DNA from: Gyrodactylus bullatarudis | Lineage: Eukaryota; Platyhelminthes; Monogenea; Gyrodactylidea; Gyrodactylidae | Direction of reading: 5' to 3' | Assembly (NCBI GenBank): GCA_012064415.1 | Contig: SSNU01000086.1 | Span: 196,459 to 260,458, forward strand | DNA: 64,000 bases | Made by a program: the position numbers and the translations under genes | Notes under the pieces: model-generated | The model's input: the letters and a program-made list of their open reading frames with translations, nothing else | Database searches by the model: none | What the model was told of the DNA's origin: nothing | Shown here: piece by piece, positions 1-11,873 of the stretch | Layout: each line of letters begins with the position of its first letter | Position numbering within the stretch: the first letter of the stretch is position 1

Positions 1-1381
1 AGAAAAATAAGATTTGTTCTCATGTCACCATTTATCTGACAAGGAGAAATAGCAATTAATTAGTGGAAAAATAGCATTCGTTTTTGAATAGCAGAAAAAG
101 AGTAGAATTATTTTCTTGAGAATGTTAATTTCATCAATCTCATTCTAGCAACATATCAAAAATAGCCTTTTGATTACTAATCACTAAAATTGAATTCCTG
201 AAATCTACTCCTATTAAGTGTATTTTATTGGTTATAGATATTGGTATACGAAGAACTCACATTTTTCAAATTCCCTTGTATTTGGATAATGAATAATAAA
301 TTTACAGTTAACAGAATAATCCTCAACATGAACTTGAAGTAAATCTTCCACTGGTTCTCTAAACGAATACTCTCTTGGCAGTTATGAAAAATGCTTATTT
401 TAAAGCTGACCAATCATCAACGATGCTAAATATGAATTCAGTCAACCAATCAGAGTAAGCCCCCTGAACTTTGTTGAAAAAAATAAAGGTTAACGTTATT
501 AAAAAACTGAAATGTTCATGTTCCATATTAGTGGTCATTCTTTTTGGAGGGGTAATAAAAAATACTTTTTTATTCTTTTTATGAACCCCCAGTAGTACAT
601 TCTACAAAGACAATAGGGTGTTTATGAGTTTGGACCGTGTGCTTATAATCATGGACTTTCATTGGTATAGACATTTTGGATGACTAAACTCTTTTTGTAC
701 AACCATAATGTCTCTCCTTCAATGTCCATGTAATGAATTCAAATTATCATGAGGAGACTACGAATAATTTTTGCCATAAAAAACCAAGGAGAGAGAAACT
801 TTGGAGATTTTTATGGTTTTATCCCCTTCTCAGGTGGAAAATGGAATGTATCACAGAGATTGCAATGAGTCATAAAGTTTTCTACGAATGGGGGTATTAT
901 TAGCGTATTATGAAACAATACCCTATTACAAGAGAATTGGTTAATTTCATTCTTCCAGACGATAAAACAAGTGGTAATAAAAAAATCAAAATTTTCTCAT
1001 TCTACCAATGGAGAGGTTGTTGTTACCTAGCAAAGTGTAAGTTTAACATTTAAAATATTTCAATGTAATCAAAACATTCTCGAGGTCAATTTTTGCTTTT
1101 AAAATTAAACTGCAATGCTCCTTGAATCGTAAATCAGCTCATCGAATTCTGAAAATTTCAACTTTTTTGAAATATTAGTCTCAAATTATTCTCGACCGAA
1201 TGCGTCGTTTATAAAGATAATACATTGTATGTTTATTAATTTTAAAATAATAACACTGCTTATTATCACTATGAAATTCATAGTATGAATAATTAATTAT
1301 AATTAATAATTAATTAGAAGTCAAGTTTTTTGAATTCGAAGACGGAATCAGGATTGTTAACATTGTTCCAGATAATAATAA
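1..1381. other. Intergenic DNA, no gene seen
   Basis: I see no convincing coding region here. It is AT-rich sequence, with short T-rich stretches that resemble the GCTATTTTT-containing repeats at 3078-3562 and 49222-49865. The short open frame near 225-413 has no recognisable protein features. Confidence 0.5.
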
Positions 1382-2997
1382 CACTGCTGTCAAAAAAAAA
1401 TTTCCAAAAAAATAATAGGGTAAGATCCATTTGTTTTTGATCCAAAATTTCACGCTGGCTCCAAATCTGGTCTCAGAATTTAAAAGTTGGGTTCAGTCTG
1501 GGAGATATTGAAGAGAATTGAAAAATAAGAATTTTAGGAAAATTGAGAGTAGTTTTTCGATTAAATTGATTTGAAAAAGCAATTAAACCTAATTATAATT
1601 AGGCTCATTATGTAGAGCAATTAATTCTGCGTCGATTGGTATATGGATCAATGTCGCACCTACTCAGAACTGGCAAAAATTCTAAATAAGAACTTCAAAG
1701 GGTAGAAAAAATCCACTAAAATTTACATTTAAAACAGACTCACGGCTTTATAAAAATGAAAATTCATAGTTTTCTTCAAGATTCTAGACTGAAAATTTTT
1801 GCTCTTTCGATTGAGAATACTTTAAAGGAAATTAGATTTCATCTTCTGGGTCAAATTGATCAGTTTTTATGCCCCGTTTTGTAATGAAAAATTAGAAAAA
1901 AGTTGCATGCCTTTTTTGTAACCAATCAGAATAGAGAACGTCGAAATAACCAATCACGTTTACAATTCAGTGAGTCATGCAATATTTCTGATTAGTAATC
2001 AAAAATTTTATTCCCATCACGTAACGTTTCCAAATAGTCATGAACCGGAATTTTGAATGCAGAAATGAATGCAAAATTCTGTTACATATGTGGTAAAGCT
2101 CAGAATCCTCATAACAACTCTGCCAGGAATAAGATCAAGCTTTGGTGTGAGCCATTTAATCATGAAGAGGAATGTTATTTCTGTTTAACTCGAGTTTTAA
2201 ACCACCTTTAATCAATGCAGAGAATATTATTCTTCCTCCCTTGTATTTGAAACTAGGAATATTTAAACAGTTCATCAAACGTTTATGTTCAACAGAATCA
2301 GATGCAATGAACTACGTGAGAGAGAAATTCTATTATATATCGAGTGCCAAAATCAATGAAGGAATCAAGATATAAGATATCTCATGAATGATCATATCTT
2401 TGATCTCTATTTAAATGAAAATGAATTAAGAAGTTGGAACGCTTTTAAAAATCTTTGTATTAATTTCCTGGGAAATACTCGTGGAGATAATGAAATGGAT
2501 ATCTTGAATGAGCTTATCAATTCTTATGAGAACTTGGGATGTCTAATGAATTTGAAACTACACTTTTTCAAATACCATATTGATATTTTCCCTGAAGGCC
2601 CTTTAGGCGCATTATCAGAGGAACAGGGTGAAAAATTTCATCAAGACGAGTTTATGGAAAAAAGATATAGAGATGATAACATTGTTCATTGTCTATCAGA
2701 TTTTAGTTGGATTGTATGTAAGAAATAAAGTTTATTTTATTCATACAGAGCTGTGATTGGTTATTTCGACGTTCTCTATTCTGATTGGTTACAAAAAAGG
2801 CATGCAACTTTTTTCTAATTTTTCATTACAAAACGGGGCATAAAAACTGATCAATTTGACCCAGAAGATGAAATCCAATTTCCTTTAAAGTATTCTCAAT
2901 CGAAAGAGCAGATTTGGAATCAGCGTGAAATTTTGGATCAAAAACAAATGGATCTTACCCTATTACTTTTTGGAAATTTTTTTTTTGACACACAGTG
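1382..2997. mobile_element. CACTG-ended TIR DNA transposon, non-autonomous
   Basis: The ends read CACTGCTGTCAAAAA and, inverted, CACTGTGTGTCAAAAA. The inverted arms continue to about 1957 on the left and 2753 on the right, covering about 245 bp of matching sequence. The left arm carries about 330 bp (roughly 1475-1796) that the right arm lacks, so one arm gained or lost a block. TAA flanks both ends (1379-1381 and 2998-3000), but the surroundings are AT-rich and the inverted similarity continues weakly outward, so neither the duplication nor the exact boundary is certain. The interior holds a broken gene (2065-2728). CACTG ends with a short target duplication fit the EnSpm/CACTA or Chapaev groups, but I cannot assign the superfamily. 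Confidence 0.75.
2065..2728 (+). pseudogene. Broken transposon-associated gene (arthropod GERFHQD family)
   Basis: Three pieces in three frames resemble one widespread arthropod repeat-borne protein family. Piece one (2065-2211) has a Cys-x2-Cys motif (CYICGK) and the signature ECYFCLTRV, then a stop. Piece two (2212 to about 2370) reads ENIILPPLYLKLGIFKQF followed by YVREKFYYISSAKINEGI. Piece three (about 2372-2728) reads IRYLMNDHIFDL, INFLGNTRG, then LGALSEEQGEKFHQD and MEKRY, and ends in DFSWIVCKK. The family is recognised from memory of conserved words such as GERFHQD, FLGN and CYFC. A large internal part is missing between pieces one and two, and a frameshift near 2366-2374 separates pieces two and three. 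The biochemical function of the family is unknown to me. The copy cannot make the full protein. Confidence 0.7.
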
Positions 2998-3077
2998 TAA
3001 TTATTATATTATAATTGAAAGCTGCGGCTGAATATTTTTAGATTAAATAATCGTTTTAAATAAACAAAATTATCTGG

Positions 3078-3562
3078 CAGTAACTTTGCTAGTTTTGTTA
3101 TTTTGGATATGATGGATAGAATTTTAATACGAATTAGCCACTATAAATTTTGCTCTTCTAAGCTTTATGATCGTCGAGATAATTTTGCTAAATTTTTGCT
3201 ATTAAGATATGCCATGCCCATTTATTGCTACTCCTTTTCCGCAAACCTACGATAGATAATGCTTAGACTTAAACTTAGGTTTAAACTTCTTTATTTTCGG
3301 AAGAAATCATAATAAGTCTTTATGATTCACAAATTGTGAATCTTTCCCAAGTGAAAAGAGTTTTCTCAAGGATGAAATATTTTAGTCGAAAAATAAGAAT
3401 TTCAAACAAGAAAATAAAAAAATGTTTTATATTGTATGCAAATAGAAGTTGAATAAATTTGATACTTTTTTGCTAAATATCGTAAAAATTTTGCTATAGT
3501 TTTGCTTAAAATACTAAAATTTTTGCTGATTTTTCTGAGAAATATGCCCCTGAGTTACTGCC
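3078..3562. repeat. Candidate short TIR repeat (MITE-like)
   Basis: GGCAGTAACT near 3079 is matched by the inverted AGTTACTGCC near 3552-3562. The interior is rich in TTTTTGCTA words, also seen at 49222-49865. No target duplication is clear, and there is no coding capacity. Confidence 0.35.
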
Positions 3563-5130
3563 CTATTTGTTATAAATCAAATGACTATTAATACCACCTA
3601 TTCACTCAAAACGCTTTATTAAACCAAGCTAATGTGAAAACAACAGCTTAGATGATATTCTTCAATCATTTTATATCTCATATCAGAAAAAAGGTTGATA
3701 AAATTATTTTAAAATGTATTTTTCAAACAAAAATTTAATTTTAATTTGACGACCAACCTACTTTTAAGTAGCCATATGATACCCAAAGGTCAAGAATTCT
3801 AAAAGCTTCCGGAAGCATATGAGAACTTTCCAACGTGGATTTTCTTAATCTACGTGTCTAAGTTAGTATGAAAACTCGAGTGACTTTTTTGAATTTTAAA
3901 AATTAAAAATTAGGATCCAACTCTAATTTGTATGGGGTTAAATGATTGTCATACATGTGAGTACATGTAATATATTTGTGGATCCAGATCATGTTATTGT
4001 CTGACTTTAGTAATTCAAATGCATGATAATGAAGTTTAAGGAGATTGAAGATATTCATGGTCCAGTAAATAGTTCAAGTATGACATGTTTCAGTGATACA
4101 TTGTATCACTCGAGAGCTGATAAATAACTCCACATACACAGGAATTTTGAGATTTCTTAATCAAATGGTCTCTAAGCCATTGTTTACAAAAGAAATTAAT
4201 TTCTATCAAAATTCCTACTTTAAGATTCATTGTTTGCATGAGCATTTTCTATTAATGTTGTTTTTTAACATTGTGTTATGATAAATTTCCAATGTAAAAC
4301 AAAACCGCAAGTTGAAAGCTGTTTTGCTTTCTCATGATTCTTAGAATAAGAGAAGTGGCTAAAGATTTGATATTTAATAGCATTTTCGAGAGAATCCTCC
4401 TTTCACAAGAATTTAAATTATATATATAAATATATATATATATCGACTGTGCAAATAAATTTTGAGGTTTTGTTGATGAAGCGAAAAAATTATGACTCAA
4501 GGATCTTCGAATGTTCCCAGAGAAATTTGCTATATTTTCCTGAGCTAAACGTTGGAAAAAAATGAAGGCTAGTAATTCTAGGAGAAATCTGTTATATTTT
4601 TCCAATTAACAAAACAGAGCATTTTCATGGCACAATTTTTCCTTGCACAAGGATGAGATCAATTTCAAAGGTCACATGTAATCAGTGTTCCTTTTCGATG
4701 ACTATAATCCTCGTGTGGATGTCACAAACACTTGATTTGTTGAGTTCTATTTATTTATTTTTGTTCTGTATGGAAACAGTTAAAACTAGCACCACCAAAT
4801 AAACTGCTACAAATTTAAAAATAATAATAATAATAACTTGTTTTCTCATTAAAAGGACTCTCTTTTTCTTCTGAATTGTTACACTAAAACACAATGAGAA
4901 AAGCACTTACAATGGGTACACAAAAGAGATGGGTTGAGATGATGATGATGATGTATGAATGGGATATGATAAATCTATATTTGATATGATATGATTCTTT
5001 TGAGATAAAATGAGCAATAAAATGTTGAGAATACATGTACGGATAAGAGGGGAAGAGACAAGGAGAATAAACTAATTCAATTGGTTCAGAGAAAATTAAG
5101 AATAAAAGCTAATAATAAGTAAAATATGGT
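3563..5130. other. Intergenic DNA with dispersed repeat and microsatellites
   Basis: No gene is seen. About 3730-3920 is a diverged direct copy of 53310-53520, sharing AGCCAT(A/G)TGAT, GGTCAAGAATTCTAAA and TTTTCTTAA in the same order. Simple repeats are (AT)n at 4418-4443, (AAT)n at 4819-4836 and (GAT)n at 4938-4953. The stretch nearest 5130 should be the 3' untranslated region of the minus-strand OGDH gene. Confidence 0.5.
4750..4759 (-). promoter_or_regulatory. Candidate polyadenylation signals of OGDH
   Basis: Two overlapping AATAAA hexamers on the minus strand lie about 375 bases past the OGDH stop codon. AATAAA is frequent by chance in sequence this AT-rich, so this is only a candidate. 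Confidence 0.3.
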
Positions 5131-8100
5131 TTAGTAACTAAGAGCTGATTTCATAATTTGTGAAACTTCCATGAGATGCATCATTTTATTGCCGGCTGCA
5201 GTTGAAGCACTTGGAGCTCTCCCAGAATAACTGAAAAAGATTTATAAATAAACTTGATGATTGAAATTTATTTTATTGAAAGTGGAAAATTTCTAAAGCT
5301 AGTTACATGATATGAAGATGGAAATTTATGAACTCGAATATGATAAAGAATCTTGTGAATCTAGATCCTGAGGCCCACTTTTACGTAATAGAGGAAATAG
5401 ATTCGAAAAAATCAATTTTCAAGATAACTATGACATTTAAAATCTCGAATTAGCGCCGAATTCCCATTTTTTGAGTTGAAAAATTAGTTTTGATTTCAAA
5501 ATGCCGAGTTCGTGAATTTCATCGAGTTAACTATGTCAAAAACCTTTCCTGAAAACGGTGCTCTCAAAATGACAATAAAATTTTCTGATCGGGTTCCAGA
5601 GTAATACCACTTGAAAGAATTTTAACATACCTAAGTTTGTTAAAGAGACGATCAGGCATAGTACGATTAATCAAATGATTAATTCTTGGCTGGCAATAAG
5701 ACCATGGACCCATATTCTTGTGCTCTTCCTGGACCCATTGAATTTGGGCATTGGGATATTTTTCTAGTTCCTCTTTGATTTTATCGTATGGGAACGGTGT
5801 CAACTGTTCAATTCTGGCTACTGCAATTGATTCATCCTTTCCAATGACTTTACGTTCCTTTACCAATTCATAGTAGATCTATAGTTGGATGAAAATAATT
5901 AAATGATCATAAAATTTGCTTTACTCATAAATGAGAAAAAAGGATGTCTTTATTAAATATTAGTGAAATTGGAGCACATTTGAAAGAGATAGATAGATTT
6001 GAATTGAAAGAGTAATGTCTGACTTACCTTACCACTGCAGAAGATAAGTTTCTTAACTTGAGTAGGATTCTCAGCGGCCAATCCATTCTCAGGGATAAGG
6101 CGTTGAAATCGTGTTCCTGGTAGCATTTCATCAAAGGATGATCTAGCCTCTGGTAAACGGAGCAATGATTTTGGTGTGAATACAACCAACTATAATGGTA
6201 AAAGGAGGATTTATTCATCTATCTTTAGACTCATATTTCAAGACTAAAAAATACTTACTGGCTTTCTAAATGATAGACAAACCTGTCTACGTAGGATATG
6301 GAAAATATTGGCTGGTGTAGTACAATTGGCAATGATCCAATTTGTTTCATGAAGTTGTTGAATTTCAAAGTTTTCTCCAATCAACTGTAAGGAATTATCA
6401 AAATTATAATTTAATTTATTAAAAAAAGATAAAATAGCGAATGAATTCCTTCTACTTGATGAATAAACACTGTGTAATCTCATTTCTATATTTTCATGAT
6501 TCTAAAGGAACTGTATTTCATAGTTAAAATTGTTAGTCAAATAAAATTAGGTTTTAGTTTTGAGTGTACCTGTTCTATTCCAATTTTTCAATAAGATAAA
6601 CTACGGTGTGGGATTTATAGATTAGAATGTCTTATTCATATCCTATAAATAGGAGCAGTTTTTTTTTAACGAATAAGCTCTCTAATCTTTGTTTTATTAT
6701 CATCATCAGATCAACATATTTGCAAGGATTATAATAATTCATAACTGTTATAATAACTTGGAAAGTTGAAGGATTTTCTTAGATAACTAAGGATGAACGA
6801 CTAACAGCCAATTACAATTTTACTACAAGAGGTGAGTATAGAATCTTGATTTTATTATATGTTGAAAAATAATACGTTTTTAGTTCACTATATTTAATGT
6901 TTGTTATTGGAGAATGATGAAATTAGAGCAAGTTAACCAACAAGCCAACCATATTCCAGTATTAAACATAAACAAATAAACAGGTAGATTGTCTCTTTCA
7001 ACAATTAACTTACATCCAACTGTTTAGTACATAGGATAGGATTAATACTTTTTAATATCATAAACTAAACTTTTAACTAAAAAAGTATTACACAGTTAAA
7101 CCAAACGATATGATGAAAGGGGGTAAGTAAGAAAATCTCATAATGTGGAATCCCCAAGAAAGGGGGTCTCTAGTAGTTTCTCTGTTAGAAGATCTCATAT
7201 TTATGATGCCATCCAACGGGAATCTTGAATGTAAAATATTAAAAAATAACTTGAATCTAAAACTTTTTACGAAAAACGATTTCCAAAAACCTAAATAAAA
7301 GAATATTTTAGTCTATGGTGCTAATTTTATTATGATATACTACTCATACTCATAAGAAGTTATCCGAAAAATTTTTTATCGTCCGGTTTAACTGTCATAT
7401 TTTTGAGGAAGTTTAGTGTACTAAATTTGGGACAAGATTGCATGAAATTTCAAGTTCTCAGCTAACTAAACTCTAATTTTTTTGATCTTGTTAAGGAAAT
7501 TTGTTGGTAAGAGAATAAACTAAAAATTTATTAGATTTTTAGTGTTTGATTAAGGAGTTTTTTAAATTAAAAGTACATTCTCCTCCCATTTGACCTGAAT
7601 TAATTTTGTCTTATTATTACTTTGTTTTATTATTAGATTAATAATAAATTAGATGGATAAAATTAATTGAATTTGAAAAGAAAAAAAAACTCACAGGAAC
7701 ATAGCTATCATCATCGTTGGACATTTGGAGGAATCTTTCAATACGGGCAGATGAATGCTCTGGACCCATACCTTCATAGCCATGAGGTAAAAGGAGGACA
7801 AGACCTGATTGACGAACCCACTTTTGTTGGCCACTACTGATGAATTGATCAACAATACATTGGGCATTGTTGTAGAAATCACCAAACTGAGCTTCCCAAA
7901 TGACAAGAGAATTGGGATTGGTGAGGGAATATCCTAATTCGAAGCCCATGACAGCGTACTCTGAGAGGGAACTGTTGCAGGCGATGAACTTGGCTTGGTT
8001 CTCGAATAAATGGTTTAAAGGAACGTAGGTTTTCTTGTCCACTTTCTAGAAGTTTTAAAATAAAACAATGGTAATTCAGATATTCAACAAAAATATCAAT

Positions 8101-10908
8101 AAACTAACCTGATCATGGAAAACACTATGACGATGAGAGAAAGTACCACGTTCAACATCTTGTCCAGATATTCTGACATGATTTCCACTCTTGAGAAGAG
8201 AACCATAGGCAAACATTTCACCCAGGGCCCAGTCAGCCATTCTCTTTTCACATAAATCAAGTCGCATTTTCATGGTCCTCCTGAGTCCAGGATGCATATT
8301 AAAATCGGAAGGACATTCACTTGTCAATTTACCTAGTAAAGATTTGTTTCATTTAATAAAAGCACGTTATAATTATTGGAAATTATTTACTCAGGATTAA
8401 TCAAACAAAAATCTTGAAGCAATAAATCAAGCCTTGAAATTATAAAATAAACATACCAATAATGTTTAATGTTTCCTCGTCAACTCCAGTATCTGGATTG
8501 TTCATGGGATCCTTGTCATCAAAGAATCCAGTCCATGGAGAATCTAGCCATGAGCGATTGTAAACTACTGTCTGCTTCTTAGCAGTTGTGTAAGCATCTT
8601 CACAAATCTTATCGTACTTGGCAGTCTCAGCCTTTAAGAAAGTACAAAAAAATGAGTTTAAATTTCAATTAGCAAGTATTTTCATAGTGAATTACGGACA
8701 TCATATTCCTCTTGGTTGATCGTCTTGTTGTCAATGAGCTTTTGTGAGTACTTTTTAAGAACATTTGGAGTTGTTTTTATTTTGCTGTACATGAGAGGTT
8801 GTGTAAACATTGGCTCATCCATTTCATTGTGGCCATTACGACGATATCCAACAAGATCAATAACCACGTCTTTACCAAATTCAGCTCTCCAGTCAGCTGC
8901 CATCTTAATAAGAAATATTCATTCCTATTAATAATTTTCTAGGCTTAGTAGTCATAAAACTACTAATAGAAATCAATTGTAACTTTAAATTGTATTTTTT
9001 AAATAGACAGACTATTTATTATGTGTTTTGTCAGACCGAAAAAAAATGATTTTTCGAAACGAAAGCTTCAAGTTAGACATCATCATGTTTGAAATGAAAA
9101 TTATTAAGCAATAAAGTAAATGAGCAAGGGACAGTATTCGTAAGAGTTAGTAATTCAGATAATTATTGAATAAACTTGAAGAGAAAATCAATATCGAATC
9201 AATAATATAGTAGCATATACAAGAGAAACTTTAAACTAAGATTTTTATGAGCGTCAAAAAATTGATTAAAAGGATGAATCGATAATATTGATTTTAGGAT
9301 AGATTAAGCACAAAAAGTAGAATGAAGTTATGATTATGAATTTCGAGAAACTAATTAGAGTTCTTGTTCAGTTGGTGAATGAGAAATGTTAATAAACTCT
9401 TAAAGAATGAGATCAGGTATTTTGAATATAGAAAACATACCTTGGCAACTTGGAAAACAGCTTCAGGATCATCAGCATTTACATGGAGAATGAGACTATG
9501 AGTAACACGAGCGACATCGGTACAATAGGGGGATGATCGAGCAACTCTAGGATCAGTGGTAAAGCCAACTTGATTATTTACGACGATGTGAATAGAACCT
9601 TTGGTTGTGTATGATGGTAGATCGCTCAAGTGCATTGTCTCAAATACAATACCTTGACCAGCAAAGGCTGCATCTCCATGCAGAATAATTCCCATCACTT
9701 GTTTGCCTTCTTCATCGTTGCGATAAAACTGTTCTGCTTTAGTCTTGCCCAAGACAACTGGATCCACAGCTTCTAGATGAGAAGGATTTGCACAAACAGC
9801 TATATTTATCTTTTTATTGTTCAATCGGTTTATTCTTTCATGACTCATTCCAAGATGATATTTGACATCACCACTACCTTCATCAGTGGCCTCTAGTTTG
9901 GAATCAAATTGAGTGAAAAGATCCTCGAGGGGTTTTCTTGCAACATTAGCAAGTACATTCAAACGACCTCTGGGAAATAATAGCGTTTAGTTTGTTGATT
10001 AAAAAGATTTTAAAAAATCCTCTCACCTGTGAGGCATTCCAATGACAAAACTTTCGACCCCATGGTCACTAGAGGCATCAATTATCGTTTTCATAGCAGG
10101 AATAAGAACCTCACAACCCTCGAGACCGAATCTCTTTTCAGCACTCCATTTTTTAGCGAGAAACTCTTCAAACCTTGTGGACCTAATTAGACGCGCAAGG
10201 ATTAAACGTTTCTCTTCATTTGTTAATTCAGGTTGTGGAGTTTCGATGCGCTTACGAATCCAATTCATTTTTCTAGGATCGTTGATGAACATGTATTCGA
10301 TACCAATTTTGTTACAGTAGATTTTCTAAAAGTTATATATTGAAAAATATATTCGGTAATAAAAGTAGAATAAGAGTTTTACTTACTTCAAGCCGAGCAA
10401 CAATTTCTCTAAGGGTCAATTCCTTGGCTTCACCTCCGATATAAGTGAAAGGAGGCAAAATAAAGGAACGATCGAGATCATTTTGAGAAAGACCATGAAA
10501 CTCGAGAGTGAGAGCAGGAGGATGACTTCCATCAAGGTCAGCATGGAGAATGCCAAGAGGATCAAGATCGGCAATTCTATGACCCAGAGATTGATAAGAT
10601 CTAATTAGAGATTGAACGTTTAAGTGATCTTGTACGAATTTAGAATCGAGCTTTTGGTCCATCATTGCTTGACCAGAATTATATAATGAAGTAGATGAAG
10701 AATTCAATCCTGATTGAAAATAGTTTGAAATGGAGGGATGAACAGAACTCGGATCATTTTTCCACTGACTATACAGAGTTTCAAGATAAACGGCTGATGT
10801 TCCATTGAGCATATTGTCAACCTTGTTGGTAATAGTAGATTTCGAAAGGAAAATGCATTTTCTCGACTTTTGGAGAAGAGAACATTTCGTAAGAGTAGAC
10901 CGAAACAT
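5131..10908 (-). CDS. OGDH: 2-oxoglutarate dehydrogenase, mitochondrial (E1 component)
   Basis: This is the thiamine-diphosphate-dependent E1 subunit of the mitochondrial 2-oxoglutarate dehydrogenase complex, which decarboxylates 2-oxoglutarate in the TCA cycle. There are eleven exons (minus strand, in order): 10908-10387, 10325-10027, 9969-9441, 8903-8700, 8631-8457, 8332-8109, 8045-7695, 6384-6259, 6189-6028, 5878-5631 and 5230-5131. They join in phase to 979 residues, against 1,023 in human. The ThDP motif starts GDAAFAGQG at about residue 372 and ends in VVNNQ about 33 residues later. [34 protein letters not shown] and [18 protein letters not shown] are family hallmarks. The start at 10908 gives a basic, Ser-rich presequence ([17 protein letters not shown]). 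An in-frame Met at 11004 would prepend an acidic, less import-like stretch. HADLD resembles the vertebrate calcium-site DADLD. The donor after 8700 is an atypical GTCCGT. The gene is head-to-head with HUWE1. Confidence 0.96.
5300..5530. repeat. Dispersed repeat family copy in last OGDH intron
   Basis: This contains the family words GAATCTAGATCCTGAGGCCC and GCGCCGAATTCCCATTTTTT. The same order of words occurs near 28990-29200 (inverted), 34205-34440, 34930-35110, 52850-53000, 57100-57200 (inverted, partial) and 61920-62000. It is non-coding and of unknown class. Confidence 0.55.
6385..7694 (-). other. OGDH intron of 1.3 kb, nothing recognised
   Basis: This is the longest OGDH intron. It has a GTGAGT donor next to 7694 and a TTACAG acceptor next to 6385. 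I found no coding exon, inverted repeat or other known feature in it. Confidence 0.6.
8904..9440 (-). other. OGDH intron of 537 bp, nothing recognised
   Basis: The donor is GTATGT and the acceptor TTAAG. The flanking exons join the conserved sequence EAVFQVAK to MAADW without a gap relative to the family. I see no other feature. Confidence 0.6.
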
Positions 10909-11873
10909 TTTTAACTTAAAATTTAATTTGTGCCTCTCTATGGTAAGATTAAAACAATATTCATCTTCAATATTATATTCCCCATTTGGTTTAATCTTTT
11001 TCAACTATTTAATAATTATTTATTTATTTAAATAAAATAATTTAATCCTCTAGAATAATTCTAGTAGAATTTTAATGTTAGTTAATAACGAATATTTAAT
11101 ACTAATAACTAACTTGATAACAATTCTTTATGATATGAATCTTTAGAAAGTTTTCTCCAGAGAAAAATTGCGTGTAAAGATGTGAAATTCACTATTAGTT
11201 ATTGAACAATGTTCAATGAGCACTACTTAATTTTAATCTAAATGAAATGAAATTAACCTTAAGACAAATAAAAGTTTTTACAAAAATTATTTTAATCGTC
11301 TAATTAAAAGTTAATAAATCAGGAAACTCTTGAAGACTCATCAATAAAGAACTGCTCTTCATAGTCAATGAATCATCGTAAATTCTTCAATCCTACTTCG
11401 GATTCCGAAGATCGGAATATAATATTCCAAATATTATTCGACTTGAGACTTAATTTAATTAAGTCACTTAAGTTATATACTAGATTTTAATTGTTAATTG
11501 TACCTATTGAAACATTAAAATGTATCAAGTAACAACGAGAAAAGTATCACGACCAATATTAAAATAATGTATCTTATAAAAGATATGATAAAAATTAAGG
11601 AAAACCAAATTAATGCTTTTCTTGAATTGATTCATTCATAATTAAACTTTAATTATTAAAATTCGAATATTCGCGTAATTTTTAGAGTAGAAACGTGATA
11701 ATTAGAAAAAATACTTTTTAAATTGTTTTTGTTAAAATCAATATTATTTCCACGCGATTCATAATATTTTTTCACCTGCAACTTCGTACACTTACATGTT
11801 AACCTTAGGTAAAGAGTCTTTATTAAAATTCTCTTACTCTTGTTCTAATTAAACTTTTTCATTAAGATTACTA
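10909..11873. promoter_or_regulatory. Shared OGDH/HUWE1 head-to-head upstream region
   Basis: These 965 bp separate two divergently transcribed genes, so both promoters and 5' untranslated regions must lie here unless an untranslated first exon starts inside a neighbouring gene. I see no convincing TATA element that stands out from the AT-rich background. Position alone supports the call. Confidence 0.5.

Noticed and set aside
4276..4605. 109-codon minus-strand frame with a Tyr-Ile run
   Set aside because: The run comes from an (AT)n microsatellite and the rest has no protein character.
10909..11004. OGDH start at the upstream in-frame Met (11004)
   Set aside because: It would add an acidic stretch unlike a mitochondrial presequence, while the Met at 10908 gives a basic Ser-rich one.
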